Positions 51,394 to 58,641 of a stretch of 64,000 bases of DNA are shown piece after piece. The notes beneath the pieces were generated by a model, which ran no database searches, was not told the DNA's origin, and saw only the letters and a list, made by a program, of their open reading frames with translations. This DNA is from Anaerococcus sp. Marseille-P3915 (GTDB lineage: Bacteria > Bacillota > Clostridia > Tissierellales > Peptoniphilaceae): assembly GCF_900258475.1 (NCBI RefSeq), contig NZ_LT984888.1:580639-644638 (forward strand), in the 5' to 3' direction. Within the stretch, counting starts at the first letter, position 1, and every line of letters starts with the position of its first letter. The position numbers and the translations under genes were made by a program.

Positions 51394-51903
51394 TTATTTT
51401 TCTAAAATAAGCTTAAGTACATTTTCCTTATCGTCTATAATTTTAAACCCCAAATCCTGGTGGATTTTCAAGGCAATAGCACGTTCTTTTTCAAAATTAT
51501 TGGCAAGAGCCCTTATAGAATCAAAGGAAAAAGCTTTTTTGATTAGAAGCCTAAGACCAATTTTTCCGTAGCCCTGGCCCCTAAATTCGTCCTCAATCAC
51601 AATTCCTATATCCCTTGTATAAGGGTTAAGTTTTGAAGGATGAAAATTCACATCACCTACAAAGACCTTTAAATCTTGGTCATAAATATAGGCGTAAAAA
51701 TATTCGCCAGGATTAGTAAAATAAAGGTCATACCATTTTTCCCAATAAGCCTGGTCATGAGTAATAGTGCCAGTTTCCTTATCATAGCCAGGAAAATCCA
51801 AATTATAGCCCTTGTTGTAGGCCATGGTTTTAGAATCTTTTAGGAGATTTTTCGCAAAGTCTAATTCCTTTTCTTTTGGTTGATATAATTTAATATTTTT
51901 CAT
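51394..51903 (-). CDS. GNAT family N-acetyltransferase
   Basis: Acetyl-CoA dependent acetyltransferase of 169 residues. The acetyl-CoA motif A is IGIVIEDEFRGQGYGKIGLR with the R/Q-x-x-G-x-G/A pattern. The substrate is not known; the relaxed N terminus (MKNIKLYQPKEKELDFAKNLL) matches GNATs that act on small molecules or proteins. The first 27 codons are present again, diverged, at 52630-52711 on the other side of the Phd/RelE module. Confidence 0.88.
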   Translation of the reverse strand: MKNIKLYQPKEKELDFAKNLLKDSKTMAYNKGYNLDFPGYDKETGTITHDQAYWEKWYDLYFTNPGEYFYAYIYDQDLKVFVGDVNFHPSKLNPYTRDIGIVIEDEFRGQGYGKIGLRLLIKKAFSFDSIRALANNFEKERAIALKIHQDLGFKIIDDKENVLKLILEK

Positions 51904-51949
51904 TATTTATAATTTACCAGCTTATTAAGATTATATATTATAAAATGAA

Positions 51950-52264
51950 TTATAGTATACTCTCAAAATCACGTTTCGAGTAAAGAATCCTCCTGACTTC
52001 CATAATGTCTCCTATAACTACATAGAAAATAGTATAATTCTTAACATAAATCCTGTAATAAGGATAAACTCTATGTTTTTTGGAATTGAAGGGAGCGAAA
52101 ATCAATGGGGTTTCTAGCCTTTTATCGATAGCATTTTCAATTTCATCAACCAGTCTATAAGTAGAAGCTGGATTTTGTAAGTTTGAAGAAATATAGCTAG
52201 TGATTGCTAATAGATCTTCTTGGAAAAGTGGCAAGAAGCTTAGTTTATAAGTTTTCTTCTGCAT
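51950..52264 (-). CDS. RelE/ParE-type toxin
   Basis: Toxin of 104 residues of the RelE/ParE superfamily, expected to cut mRNA at the ribosome or, if ParE-like, to poison gyrase. The N-terminal helix pattern SFLPLFQEDLLAITSYISSNL and the strand RVYPYYRIYVKNYTIFYVV with C-terminal RILYSKRDFESIL are typical. It overlaps the antitoxin gene by 20 bases. The module is bracketed by GNAT gene start sequences. Confidence 0.9.
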   Translation of the reverse strand: MQKKTYKLSFLPLFQEDLLAITSYISSNLQNPASTYRLVDEIENAIDKRLETPLIFAPFNSKKHRVYPYYRIYVKNYTIFYVVIGDIMEVRRILYSKRDFESIL

Positions 52265-52517
52265 TTATACTTTCTCGGACTTTAGAAAAAACTTCATCTT
52301 TATTTAGGCGCTTGCTAGAAATAGCGGCTTGCTTGTCAGCCTCGTCAAGTTTAACTTCAATCTCATTTGTAAGAGCAGAATATTGGTCTATACTCATTAG
52401 AACCATTGTTCCATAACCATTTTTTGTTAAAAAAACTGGTGAATTTGAATTTATAACAGTCTCTTCTATCTCAGGAAATTTATTCCTCAAATCTGTTACT
52501 GGTCGAATGTTTATCAT
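52245..52517 (-). CDS. Phd/YefM-type antitoxin
   Basis: Antitoxin of 90 residues. The N-terminal Phd/YefM fold is seen in INIRPVTDLRNKFPEIEE, then SPVFLTKNGYGTMVLMSID, which binds operator DNA. The C-terminal helical tail (residues 55-90) would wrap the toxin. It is the first gene of the pair, behind AAAGGAGG and an 11-base tandem repeat region at 52531-52570. Confidence 0.9.
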   Translation of the reverse strand: MINIRPVTDLRNKFPEIEETVINSNSPVFLTKNGYGTMVLMSIDQYSALTNEIEVKLDEADKQAAISSKRLNKDEVFSKVRESINAEENL

Positions 52518-52530
52518 AAAAAAGCCTCCT

Positions 52531-52570
52531 TTATATCATTATTATATCATTATTATATCATTATTATATC
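52531..52570 (-). repeat. 11-base tandem repeats at the antitoxin promoter
   Basis: About 3.6 copies of TTATATCATTA; on the minus strand each copy offers a TATAAT hexamer one helical turn from the next. It directly precedes the ribosome site of the antitoxin gene and may be a multi-site operator or a length-variable promoter. Confidence 0.75.
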
Positions 52571-52711
52571 TCTATTCAATGAAAATTTTATTGAAAAATA
52601 AATGAAGTGAGCTACACCAATCTTGTAGGCTATGGTGGCAGGATCTTTTAGGAGATTTTTGGCAAAGTCTAATTCCCTTTCTTTTGGGATGTATAAGTTG
52701 ATATTTTTCAT
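52553..52711 (-). pseudogene. Truncated GNAT acetyltransferase copy
   Basis: From ATG at 52711 the frame reads MKNINLYIPKERELDFAKNL, LKDPATIAYK, then unrelated residues to a stop after about 52 codons. The first 27 or so codons match the start of the intact acetyltransferase at 51903, with several changes; the acetyl-CoA domain is absent. It flanks the Phd/RelE module on the side opposite the intact gene and overlaps the end of the methyltransferase gene by four bases. Confidence 0.85.
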
Positions 52712-53511
52712 TTTTTATTTTCGCATACAAAAAGTAGGTGGTTAGTAGCACCGAGACTTTCTGGGTCCTTGCAGTGGCTTAGGTGCCAATCTAGGTAATT
52801 TTTAAAGGATTCTTCAGTCATTTCCTCAAGCTTATTACTCAAAACTTCTGCATAACCATCGCTTGCTATTATTTCTTTTATTTTTATATCCGCTTCTTCA
52901 ATCATTTTTTTAGCTTCATTGACCTTAAAAAATACAAAGGGCCTATCAATTAACCTTTGTTTTTCACTATCATAGCTAGGTCCTGAAAAAATATCTGTAT
53001 TGAAGTTTATAGTTTCACTAATTAAAACCATATCGTGGTTTATAAAGGAAATTAAGATATGACCAGTATCCTTGCAGATTCTTTTGGCTTCTTTTAGGAC
53101 ATCCTTCCTGTCTTTTTCATTAGAGAGATGGTACATAGGACCAAAGATTAGGACTAGGTCAAAATAATTATCTTCCAAGTCTTTAAGGTCAAAAGATGAC
53201 TTATTATAGGCCCTTATATTTGAGAAATCCTTAGCCTTCGCCTCTAAGGCCTTAAAATTTGAGCTAGCTGGCTCAAAGGCAATGACTTCTTTAACCTTAT
53301 GGGCAAGGGGGATTGTATAAACACCTGTACCAGCCCCGATATCAAGGACTTTGGAATCTATATTAATTAATTTATTAATCTCCCTTTGGGTAATAATTTT
53401 CTCAACCAGGCCAGTTCTCGACTTAAGTCGAGCTTCTTCGTCAAAAAGTTTATAAAGCTCTTCGTTTCTTTCTAAATCATCATCGATTTTTAAAATTTTT
53501 TCCATATCCAT
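52708..53511 (-). CDS. SAM-dependent class I methyltransferase
   Basis: Methyltransferase of 267 residues. The SAM-binding motif I is VLDIGAGTGVYTIPLA near residues 58-72; the acidic residue after strand 2 (VIAFEPAS) and motif IV-like LVLIFGPMYHL follow. Substrate unknown; the family resembles small-molecule methyltransferases. I start at the ATG at 53511, six bases after GGAGG, rather than at 53523. The stop overlaps the start of the truncated acetyltransferase copy. Confidence 0.88.
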   Translation of the reverse strand: MDMEKILKIDDDLERNEELYKLFDEEARLKSRTGLVEKIITQREINKLINIDSKVLDIGAGTGVYTIPLAHKVKEVIAFEPASSNFKALEAKAKDFSNIRAYNKSSFDLKDLEDNYFDLVLIFGPMYHLSNEKDRKDVLKEAKRICKDTGHILISFINHDMVLISETINFNTDIFSGPSYDSEKQRLIDRPFVFFKVNEAKKMIEEADIKIKEIIASDGYAEVLSNKLEEMTEESFKNYLDWHLSHCKDPESLGATNHLLFVCENKK

Positions 53512-53565
53512 GAAATCCTCCATTTATATGACTATACTCCGAAATTGAATATGAAGTGGTTGAAC

Positions 53566-53594
53566 TTGAAAAAATGGCGGAATTATTATATAAT
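53566..53594 (+). promoter_or_regulatory. Promoter of the candidate antitoxin RNA
   Basis: TTGAAA (53566-53571), 17 bases, TATAAT (53589-53594). No ORF of note lies between it and the terminator at 53692-53721. Confidence 0.7.
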
Positions 53595-53600
53595 AATTTT

Positions 53601-53721
53601 AAGAGAAGCTACCTCTTATCCATCAAAAAAGCCGCAAAGCTTTCAAACTTTGTGAAACAAAGTTAAATATTTTGTTCCCATGAGGGCATCGAAAAAAGAG
53701 GAGCGGCAACTCCTCTTTTTT
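53601..53721 (+). ncRNA. Candidate antitoxin RNA of a type I (Fst/par-like) system
   Basis: Predicted transcript of about 120 bases ending in the shared terminator. It contains hairpins AAGAG/CTCTT (53601-53617) and AACTTTG/CAAAGTT, and the segment AAATATTTTGTTCCCATGAG, a direct repeat of the sense of 53815-53834. As RNA this segment can pair with the toxin mRNA over its start codon. A second short repeat, ACAAAGTT, is also shared with the toxin region. The layout (convergent RNAs, shared bidirectional terminator, direct repeats) copies the pAD1 par RNA II. Confidence 0.6.
53692..53721. terminator. Shared bidirectional terminator of the type I locus
   Basis: Perfect 12-base stem AAAAAAGAGGAG-CGGCAA-CTCCTCTTTTTT, symmetric so that both strands end in a T run; it abuts the toxin stop codon. 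Confidence 0.92.
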
Positions 53722-53831
53722 CATTCCTTATTTCTTTTTTCTTTCCAAATTTCAAAAAGAATATTAGATAATAAGGGTAAAACAAAGTTTGAGCATACTA
53801 TAAGAAGTAGCTCTAATATTTTGCTCCCCAT
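53721..53831 (-). CDS. Small hydrophobic peptide, candidate type I toxin (Fst/Ldr-like)
   Basis: A 36-residue peptide missed by length cut-offs: a hydrophobic stretch of about 20 residues (ILELLLIVCSNFVLPLLSNI) and a charged tail (EIWKEKRNKE), the shape of Fst-type membrane toxins. The start codon at 53831 follows GAAAGGGGG; the CCCC at 53854-53857 can pair with that GGGG and hide the ribosome site, as in par RNA I. A promoter lies at 53861-53890. A convergent short RNA carries a near-repeat of the start region. No direct sequence identity to a known Fst is claimed. Confidence 0.62.
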   Translation of the reverse strand: MGSKILELLLIVCSNFVLPLLSNILFEIWKEKRNKE

Positions 53832-53860
53832 GGGCAATCACCCCCTTTCTATCGGGGATA

Positions 53861-53890
53861 ATTATATTATATCATAAAAATATCTTACAA
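53861..53890 (-). promoter_or_regulatory. Promoter of the candidate toxin mRNA
   Basis: On the minus strand TTGTAA (53885-53890), 18 bases, TATAAT (53861-53866); the predicted start near 53854 leaves a 23-base leader with the CCCC/GGGG hairpin. Confidence 0.6.
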
Positions 53891-53891
53891 T

Positions 53892-53924
53892 AAAAAACAT
53901 CCGAGACCAATGCCTCGGATGTTT
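53892..53924 (-). terminator. Terminator of the tRNA-Ala gene
   Basis: On the minus strand AACATCCGAG-GCATTGGT-CTCGGATGTT followed by TTTTATT. Confidence 0.88.
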
Positions 53925-53930
53925 GATACT

Positions 53931-54006
53931 TGGTGGAAAATAGGGGACTTGAACCCCTGACCTCTTGGCTGCCAGCCAAGCGCTCTCCCAGCTGAGCTAA
54001 TTCCCC
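53931..54006 (-). tRNA. tRNA-Ala (anticodon GGC)
   Basis: A 76-base cloverleaf on the minus strand: acceptor GGGGAAT/ATTTTCC, D stem GCTC/GAGC, anticodon arm CTTGG-CTGGCAG-CCAAG with anticodon GGC reading GCC/GCT, T arm AGGGG-TTCAAGT-CCCCT, discriminator A and encoded CCA. It is alone, next to the small type I locus. Confidence 0.96.
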
Positions 54007-54084
54007 AAATATAGATTTATTATACCACAGAAGAAATTTAAAAGCCACCCAAATGGATGGCTTTTTGACTTAGTGAAATTACTA

Positions 54085-54351
54085 TTAGTTATTTCCTTTG
54101 TCTTTTGATTCTGTTTCTTTTTCTACTTTTTGTTCAGCTGCATCTTTAGCTGCATCTTTTGCTTCATCTTCAGCTTTGTCAGCATCTTCTTGAGCATCTT
54201 TTGCTTCTTCTACTTTGTCTTCAGCTTTTTCTTCTGCTGGAGCTTCTGTTTTAGTAGTTGTTTCTGTTGGTTCTTCAGCTTTCTTGTCTGCTGAGTTTCC
54301 ACATGCTGTTAGTACTAAAGATAGAGCTAGTAGTGATAGTAATTTTTTCAT
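54085..54351 (-). CDS. Small Ala/Glu/Lys-rich lipoprotein
   Basis: Protein of 88 residues with a lipoprotein signal (KKLLSLLALSLVLTAC, lipobox LTAC, Cys17) and a low-complexity, strongly charged helix rich in Ala, Glu, Lys and Asp (EEAKDAQEDADKAEDEAKDA). It should be surface-anchored and extended, perhaps a spacer in or under the cell wall. No domain is recognised. It stands directly downstream of the MATE gene. Confidence 0.78.
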   Translation of the reverse strand: MKKLLSLLALSLVLTACGNSADKKAEEPTETTTKTEAPAEEKAEDKVEEAKDAQEDADKAEDEAKDAAKDAAEQKVEKETESKDKGNN

Positions 54352-54361
54352 TTGTACCCTC

Positions 54362-55708
54362 CTAAATTTTTTTGTGTACCCATTCTCCTTTGTTGAATCT
54401 GTATCTTAAACTTACAAACCTTGATGCTTGGTCAGATAGGATACCAATCCAGATACCAGCTAGTCCTAAGTTTAGTATGTTAACACAGATAAGAGTTACT
54501 ATTGATCTGATCAATGTAACAGATACTAGTGCAACTCCTAAGGTATATTTTACATCACCTGCGGCTCTTAAGCAACCCCCATAGATGATTTGTGATATTT
54601 GTATGAGGTTGATAAATATCAAGAACCTTGAAATTTCAACGCCCATGTCAAGTAAATGTTCTTTATTAAAAAATATAGAAAATATGTTTCTTCCGAAAAA
54701 TATCAATATTGCAGATATTATAAGTGATGCTAAAAATCCTATTTGCTGGCAGGTTTTGCCGTATTTTTTAGCTTCTTCTTTTAGACCAGCACCGAGAGCA
54801 TTTCCTGTTAGGGCTATGGCTGCTACTTGCATACCATCTCCTAGGGAAAATGATATGGATAGGAAATTCATTCCGACATTATGGGCTGCAAAGGCATCTG
54901 TTCCAAGTTTTGCAGCTGTTATTGCTGTTACTAAGAATCCTACCCTGGCTGATACATTTTCTATGAAGATATTTACTGCTAGGTTTTTGATTTCTTTTGC
55001 AATTTCTAATGAAAATTTAAATTTACTTTTTATTATTTGGCTAAAGTTCATATAAGAAGTCTTTGAAAATAGACTTATTATACACATTATGGATGCTACG
55101 ACTGTTCCCAAAACTGTGGCAAGGGCTGCACCGGCTACTCCCATTTTTGGAAATCCAAATTTACCATTTATGAGTAGGAAGTTAAATCCAATATTTACAA
55201 AGGATGATACAAGGTTTGAAAAGAAGGCTATCCTTGTATTGCCACATCCCCTGTGGGCAGCATTTATTAGCATTGATAGGCAGTTAAAGAACATTCCTAC
55301 CATGGTTATGATGTAATACTGGTAGGCTAGGTCGTGGGTATCTGTATTTGATCCAGCAAATTTAAGGATTGGATCTGCCAGAGGAATCATGATTAGGTCT
55401 ACTACTATTACAAAAAATATCATTATATAGAGTGCTGTTGTAAGGGTTTCATTTGCCTTAAATCTCTTGCCTTCTCCTTGCCTACGGGCTACAAGTGCTG
55501 ATACAGATGCATTTATGGAGAAGAAAACTGATAGGGCTATAAATTTTGGCTGGGTAACAAGTCCTATCGCTGATATGGCTGATGGTCCCATGCTTGATAC
55601 CATGAAGGTATCTATCATACCTGCTATGGAAATAAATAAAAACTCAAGAACAGCTGGCCAGGCTATTTCAAGAGATTTTTTGAAATAGGCTTTATCTGCT
55701 ATTTGCAT
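54362..55708 (-). CDS. MATE family efflux transporter
   Basis: Cation-coupled multidrug or metabolite exporter of 448 residues with about twelve hydrophobic segments. MATE features are the start IAWPAVLEFLFISIAGMIDTFMVSS, INAAHRGCGNTRIAF and the second-half repeat CLRAAGDVKYTLG. The substrate is unknown. Four bases separate it from the upstream kinase gene, so they are co-transcribed. Confidence 0.92.
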   Translation of the reverse strand: MQIADKAYFKKSLEIAWPAVLEFLFISIAGMIDTFMVSSMGPSAISAIGLVTQPKFIALSVFFSINASVSALVARRQGEGKRFKANETLTTALYIMIFFVIVVDLIMIPLADPILKFAGSNTDTHDLAYQYYIITMVGMFFNCLSMLINAAHRGCGNTRIAFFSNLVSSFVNIGFNFLLINGKFGFPKMGVAGAALATVLGTVVASIMCIISLFSKTSYMNFSQIIKSKFKFSLEIAKEIKNLAVNIFIENVSARVGFLVTAITAAKLGTDAFAAHNVGMNFLSISFSLGDGMQVAAIALTGNALGAGLKEEAKKYGKTCQQIGFLASLIISAILIFFGRNIFSIFFNKEHLLDMGVEISRFLIFINLIQISQIIYGGCLRAAGDVKYTLGVALVSVTLIRSIVTLICVNILNLGLAGIWIGILSDQASRFVSLRYRFNKGEWVHKKI

Positions 55709-55712
55709 TTTC

Positions 55713-56471
55713 CTATCCCTTTATAAGTGTGAGGTATTTTTCAATATTTACCTCGCTTGCACCAGGTTTATCTTTATCATTGGCCCTTAAAATTTTGATT
55801 ATATCCTGGCAAGTCTTATCAATTGCAGCTTCTGAGTCATAATTTTTCAATTTATAGCCTATGAAAAGTCCATCGAACAAATCTCCAGACCCACCGACCT
55901 TGAGGTCTTGCTTGTCAAAATAGATTGTGAATTCATTTTTGCCATAGACTTTGACACAATCCTTATCTTCATCCTTACTAGAAGTTATAATCAATTCTTT
56001 CTTATTATCTTTAAAAGAATCTATATCAAGGTCTAAAAACTTTGCTTCTGTTTCATTTGGAATTACAATGTCAGCCAGGTCTAGAAGGGACTTGTAATTT
56101 TCAATTTTTCCATCATCAAGACCTGGATAGAGACTACCATCATCTCCCATTATTGGGTCTAGGATGATTGTTGTTTCATAGTCTAGATTTTCTAGAAAAT
56201 CTCTTATTAGGTCTCTTTGGTCCTTATCATCTATGTAGCCTATAAAAATTGTATCAAACTTAAAGCCAAGCCTTGTCCAATTATCTAGGCAATCTTTGAT
56301 GTAGCTATTCGTATTTAAAAATGCATTTCCGCTTAGAGAAAAGTTATTTGCAATCATTGCTGTTGGTAACAAAAAAACTTCCACATCCATATAGGCTAGG
56401 ACTGATGCCATTAGTCTTGCAGCAATCTTACCTTTGGATACGAAGTCATTTAAAATTAAAACATTCTTCAT
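55713..56471 (-). CDS. PfkB-family kinase, pyridoxal/pyridoxine kinase-like
   Basis: Ribokinase-fold kinase of 252 residues resembling PdxY/PdxK: ILNDFVSKGKIAARLMASVL at the N terminus, ILDPIMGDDGSLYPGLDD and IPNETEAKFL in the middle, and the anion-hole motif VGGSGDLFDGL near 200, where the usual GTGD reads GSGD. It probably phosphorylates pyridoxal or a related vitamer, making PLP. Divergent from cardiolipin synthase. Confidence 0.8.
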   Translation of the reverse strand: MKNVLILNDFVSKGKIAARLMASVLAYMDVEVFLLPTAMIANNFSLSGNAFLNTNSYIKDCLDNWTRLGFKFDTIFIGYIDDKDQRDLIRDFLENLDYETTIILDPIMGDDGSLYPGLDDGKIENYKSLLDLADIVIPNETEAKFLDLDIDSFKDNKKELIITSSKDEDKDCVKVYGKNEFTIYFDKQDLKVGGSGDLFDGLFIGYKLKNYDSEAAIDKTCQDIIKILRANDKDKPGASEVNIEKYLTLIKG

Positions 56472-56553
56472 TTAAACTCCTTATTATCTTTATATATATC
56501 TTATGAACTTTAACAATATTGTCAAATATAAGAGAAAAATAATTGGATTAGGG

Positions 56554-56559
56554 TATAAT
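56554..56559 (+). promoter_or_regulatory. Candidate -10 box giving a leaderless cardiolipin synthase message
   Basis: TATAAT at 56554-56559 predicts transcription start at about 56566, exactly the ATG of the synthase. The -35 region is weak. Confidence 0.4.
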
Positions 56560-56565
56560 GACCAT

Positions 56566-58164
56566 ATGAACGAGAAGAAAAAATTATTGCTTAAAAAAGT
56601 AAAAGAGAATAAATATGTCAGGAAGACTAAAAAGGGGATAGGCAGCCTTATATTCTCAAGAACTGGTCTTTTTGCCTTCTTGATTATCAGTCAGATTTTT
56701 ATAATTTATGGACTTTATAGGCACTTTGCTATTGATGAATACTGGTTATTGGGAGGTTCTTCTGTAATTAGCTTTGTGATGATGATCCTTATCCTAAATC
56801 TAGATGATATGAATCCTTACATGAAGCTATCCTGGTCGCTTTTTATCTTTGTGGCCCCTACTTTTGCCTTGGTTGCTTTTTTGATGGCTCACTTTAGGAT
56901 TGGCTATAGAAAAATACATAGGAGGGTCTTAGAAATTGAGGCAGATGCAAGCAAAAATCACCACAAGGCCATGACCAAGGAAGCCATCGAAAATACTGAA
57001 GATAAGAGGTTTATTAACCTTACATCCTATCTTAAAAATACAGGAGGTTTTCCAGTTTACAATCAAACCAGGTCTTTTTATTATAAGCTTGGCGATGACA
57101 TGTTTAAGGATATGATCAAGGATATAAGGAAGGCCGAGAAATTTATCTTTATGGAGTTTTTCATCCTAGATTATGGCTATATGTGGGGAACTATCCTTGA
57201 AGAACTGGTCAAAAAGGTCAATCAAGGGGTTGAGGTAAGACTTCTTATAGATGGGTCAAATCTTATTACCAGGCTGCACAGTGATTTTGAAAGCGAGATG
57301 GAAGACTTTGGTATCAAATTCAGGGTCTTTTCCAAGATGTATCCAATTGTCTCAACCTACCTAAATAACAGGGACCACAGGAAAGTTATGGTTGTTGATG
57401 GAAAGTGGGCCTATACTGGAGGAATCAACCTTGCTGATGAATATATAAACAAGTATGAAAGGTTCGGCCATTGGAAGGACTGCGGTCTTAGACTTGAAGG
57501 CCAGGGAGTAGATGCCCTTACCAATTTGTTTTTGACCATGTGGAATGCAGCAAATCCTGAAAGAGTAGTTGAAGATTATAATCAATACCTAGTGGCTAAG
57601 CCAATCGAAAGCCACGATGGATATTATGTGGCCTTTTCTGACAATCCTACCGATGATGAGAGGCTTAGCCAAAATATTTTCCTAGATATGGTTAATAATG
57701 CCAGAGATTATATTTATGCCATGACACCTTATTTTATCGTAGATAATGAAGTAGTATCAGGCCTTCAAGCAGCAGCAAAAAAGGGTGTAGATGTGAGAAT
57801 TTGCATACCTCACATACCTGATAAAAAGATTGCCTTTAGCCTAGCTAAGACTCATTATGCGGAACTTATAAAGTGCGGGGTAAAAATTTATGAATACACC
57901 CCAGGTTTTGTCCACTCCAAAACTTGGCTTGCCGATGGAAAAATTGGCATGGTTGGGACAATCAACCTTGACTACAGGGCTCTTTTCCAAAACTTTGAGT
58001 GCGGAGTCCTGATTTATAAATCTAAGTCCCTTGAGACAATAAAAGAAGATTTTGATGAATTTTTTGAAGTTAGTCAACTTGTCACAGAAGAAGATATTGA
58101 AAATATAAAATTAAGAACAAGGTTAGCAGGTGCACTCCTAAAGCCATTTGCTCCTTTGATGTAA
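56566..58164 (+). CDS. cls: Cardiolipin synthase
   Basis: Membrane phospholipase D-family enzyme of 532 residues joining two phosphatidylglycerols into cardiolipin. Two or three N-terminal membrane segments (residues about 25-110) precede the paired HKD motifs HRKVMVVDG...GGIN and HSKTWLADG...GTINLD. The frame is open upstream to ATG 56503, but that start overlaps regulatory sequence and has no ribosome site; ATG 56566 lies seven bases after a TATAAT, so I prefer it, with a possibly leaderless message. A terminator follows at 58166. Confidence 0.92.
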   Translation: MNEKKKLLLKKVKENKYVRKTKKGIGSLIFSRTGLFAFLIISQIFIIYGLYRHFAIDEYWLLGGSSVISFVMMILILNLDDMNPYMKLSWSLFIFVAPTFALVAFLMAHFRIGYRKIHRRVLEIEADASKNHHKAMTKEAIENTEDKRFINLTSYLKNTGGFPVYNQTRSFYYKLGDDMFKDMIKDIRKAEKFIFMEFFILDYGYMWGTILEELVKKVNQGVEVRLLIDGSNLITRLHSDFESEMEDFGIKFRVFSKMYPIVSTYLNNRDHRKVMVVDGKWAYTGGINLADEYINKYERFGHWKDCGLRLEGQGVDALTNLFLTMWNAANPERVVEDYNQYLVAKPIESHDGYYVAFSDNPTDDERLSQNIFLDMVNNARDYIYAMTPYFIVDNEVVSGLQAAAKKGVDVRICIPHIPDKKIAFSLAKTHYAELIKCGVKIYEYTPGFVHSKTWLADGKIGMVGTINLDYRALFQNFECGVLIYKSKSLETIKEDFDEFFEVSQLVTEEDIENIKLRTRLAGALLKPFAPLM

Positions 58165-58165
58165 G

Positions 58166-58190
58166 TCCTAAGCTAGTCTTAGGGCTTTTC
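58166..58190 (+). terminator. Terminator of cls
   Basis: CCTAAG-CTAGT-CTTAGG then GCTTTTCTTCTT. Confidence 0.75.
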
Positions 58191-58193
58191 TTC

Positions 58194-58222
58194 TTGACAA
58201 AAATTAAGAAAGCTTATATAAT
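58194..58222 (+). promoter_or_regulatory. Promoter of the GntR-ABC operon
   Basis: TTGACA (58194-58199), 17 bases, TATAAT (58217-58222): full consensus. The downstream leader of about 40 bases is the likely site of autoregulation by the GntR protein. Confidence 0.88.
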
Positions 58223-58266
58223 TATTATATGATGTATGGTGGATAACCAAACAATAAGGAGTTAAG

Positions 58267-58641
58267 ATGTTTAAGCTAGATACAAGCTCTGACAGTCCTC
58301 TTTATATGCAAATAGTTGATCAAACAAAGATAGCCATTGCAAGTGGCATCTTTAGAAATGGCGATAAGTTCCCGTCAGTAAGAGACTTATCAAAAGAGCT
58401 TTTGATCAATCAGACCACAGTTTCCAAGGCATTTAAGGAGCTAGCTAGTCAGGGGATTATTGAAAGTAAGCCGGGCATAGGCACAATTATCAAGTTAGAT
58501 GATAAGAAGATTAATCTAGAAAAGGAAGACTTTTTTAGAAAACTAGAAGAAGATATATCCCAGGCGATTTTTTTGCAGGTGACTAAGGAAGAGATTATAT
58601 CCCTTTATGAGAAAGTTAGAGGTGAGATAGATGATGTTTAA
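58267..58641 (+). CDS. GntR family transcriptional regulator (YtrA subfamily)
   Basis: Regulator of 124 residues, short as in the YtrA group. The winged helix is at residues 10-75 (PLYMQIVDQTKIAIASGIF, then GDKFPSVRDLSKELLINQTTV), followed by a short helical dimer tail. YtrA proteins control the ABC exporter encoded with them, usually in response to cell-envelope stress. It overlaps the ATPase gene by eleven bases. Confidence 0.92.
   Translation: MFKLDTSSDSPLYMQIVDQTKIAIASGIFRNGDKFPSVRDLSKELLINQTTVSKAFKELASQGIIESKPGIGTIIKLDDKKINLEKEDFFRKLEEDISQAIFLQVTKEEIISLYEKVRGEIDDV

Noticed and set aside
53641-53721. The AACTTTG/CAAAGTT and GAGGAG hairpins as a simple terminator of the methyltransferase region
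   Set aside because: The methyltransferase is on the minus strand and reads away; the hairpins lie between two convergent promoters instead.
54085-54351. Plus-strand frame inside the small lipoprotein gene
   Set aside because: It arises from the low-complexity Ala/Glu/Lys codons; only the minus strand has a signal peptide and ribosome site.
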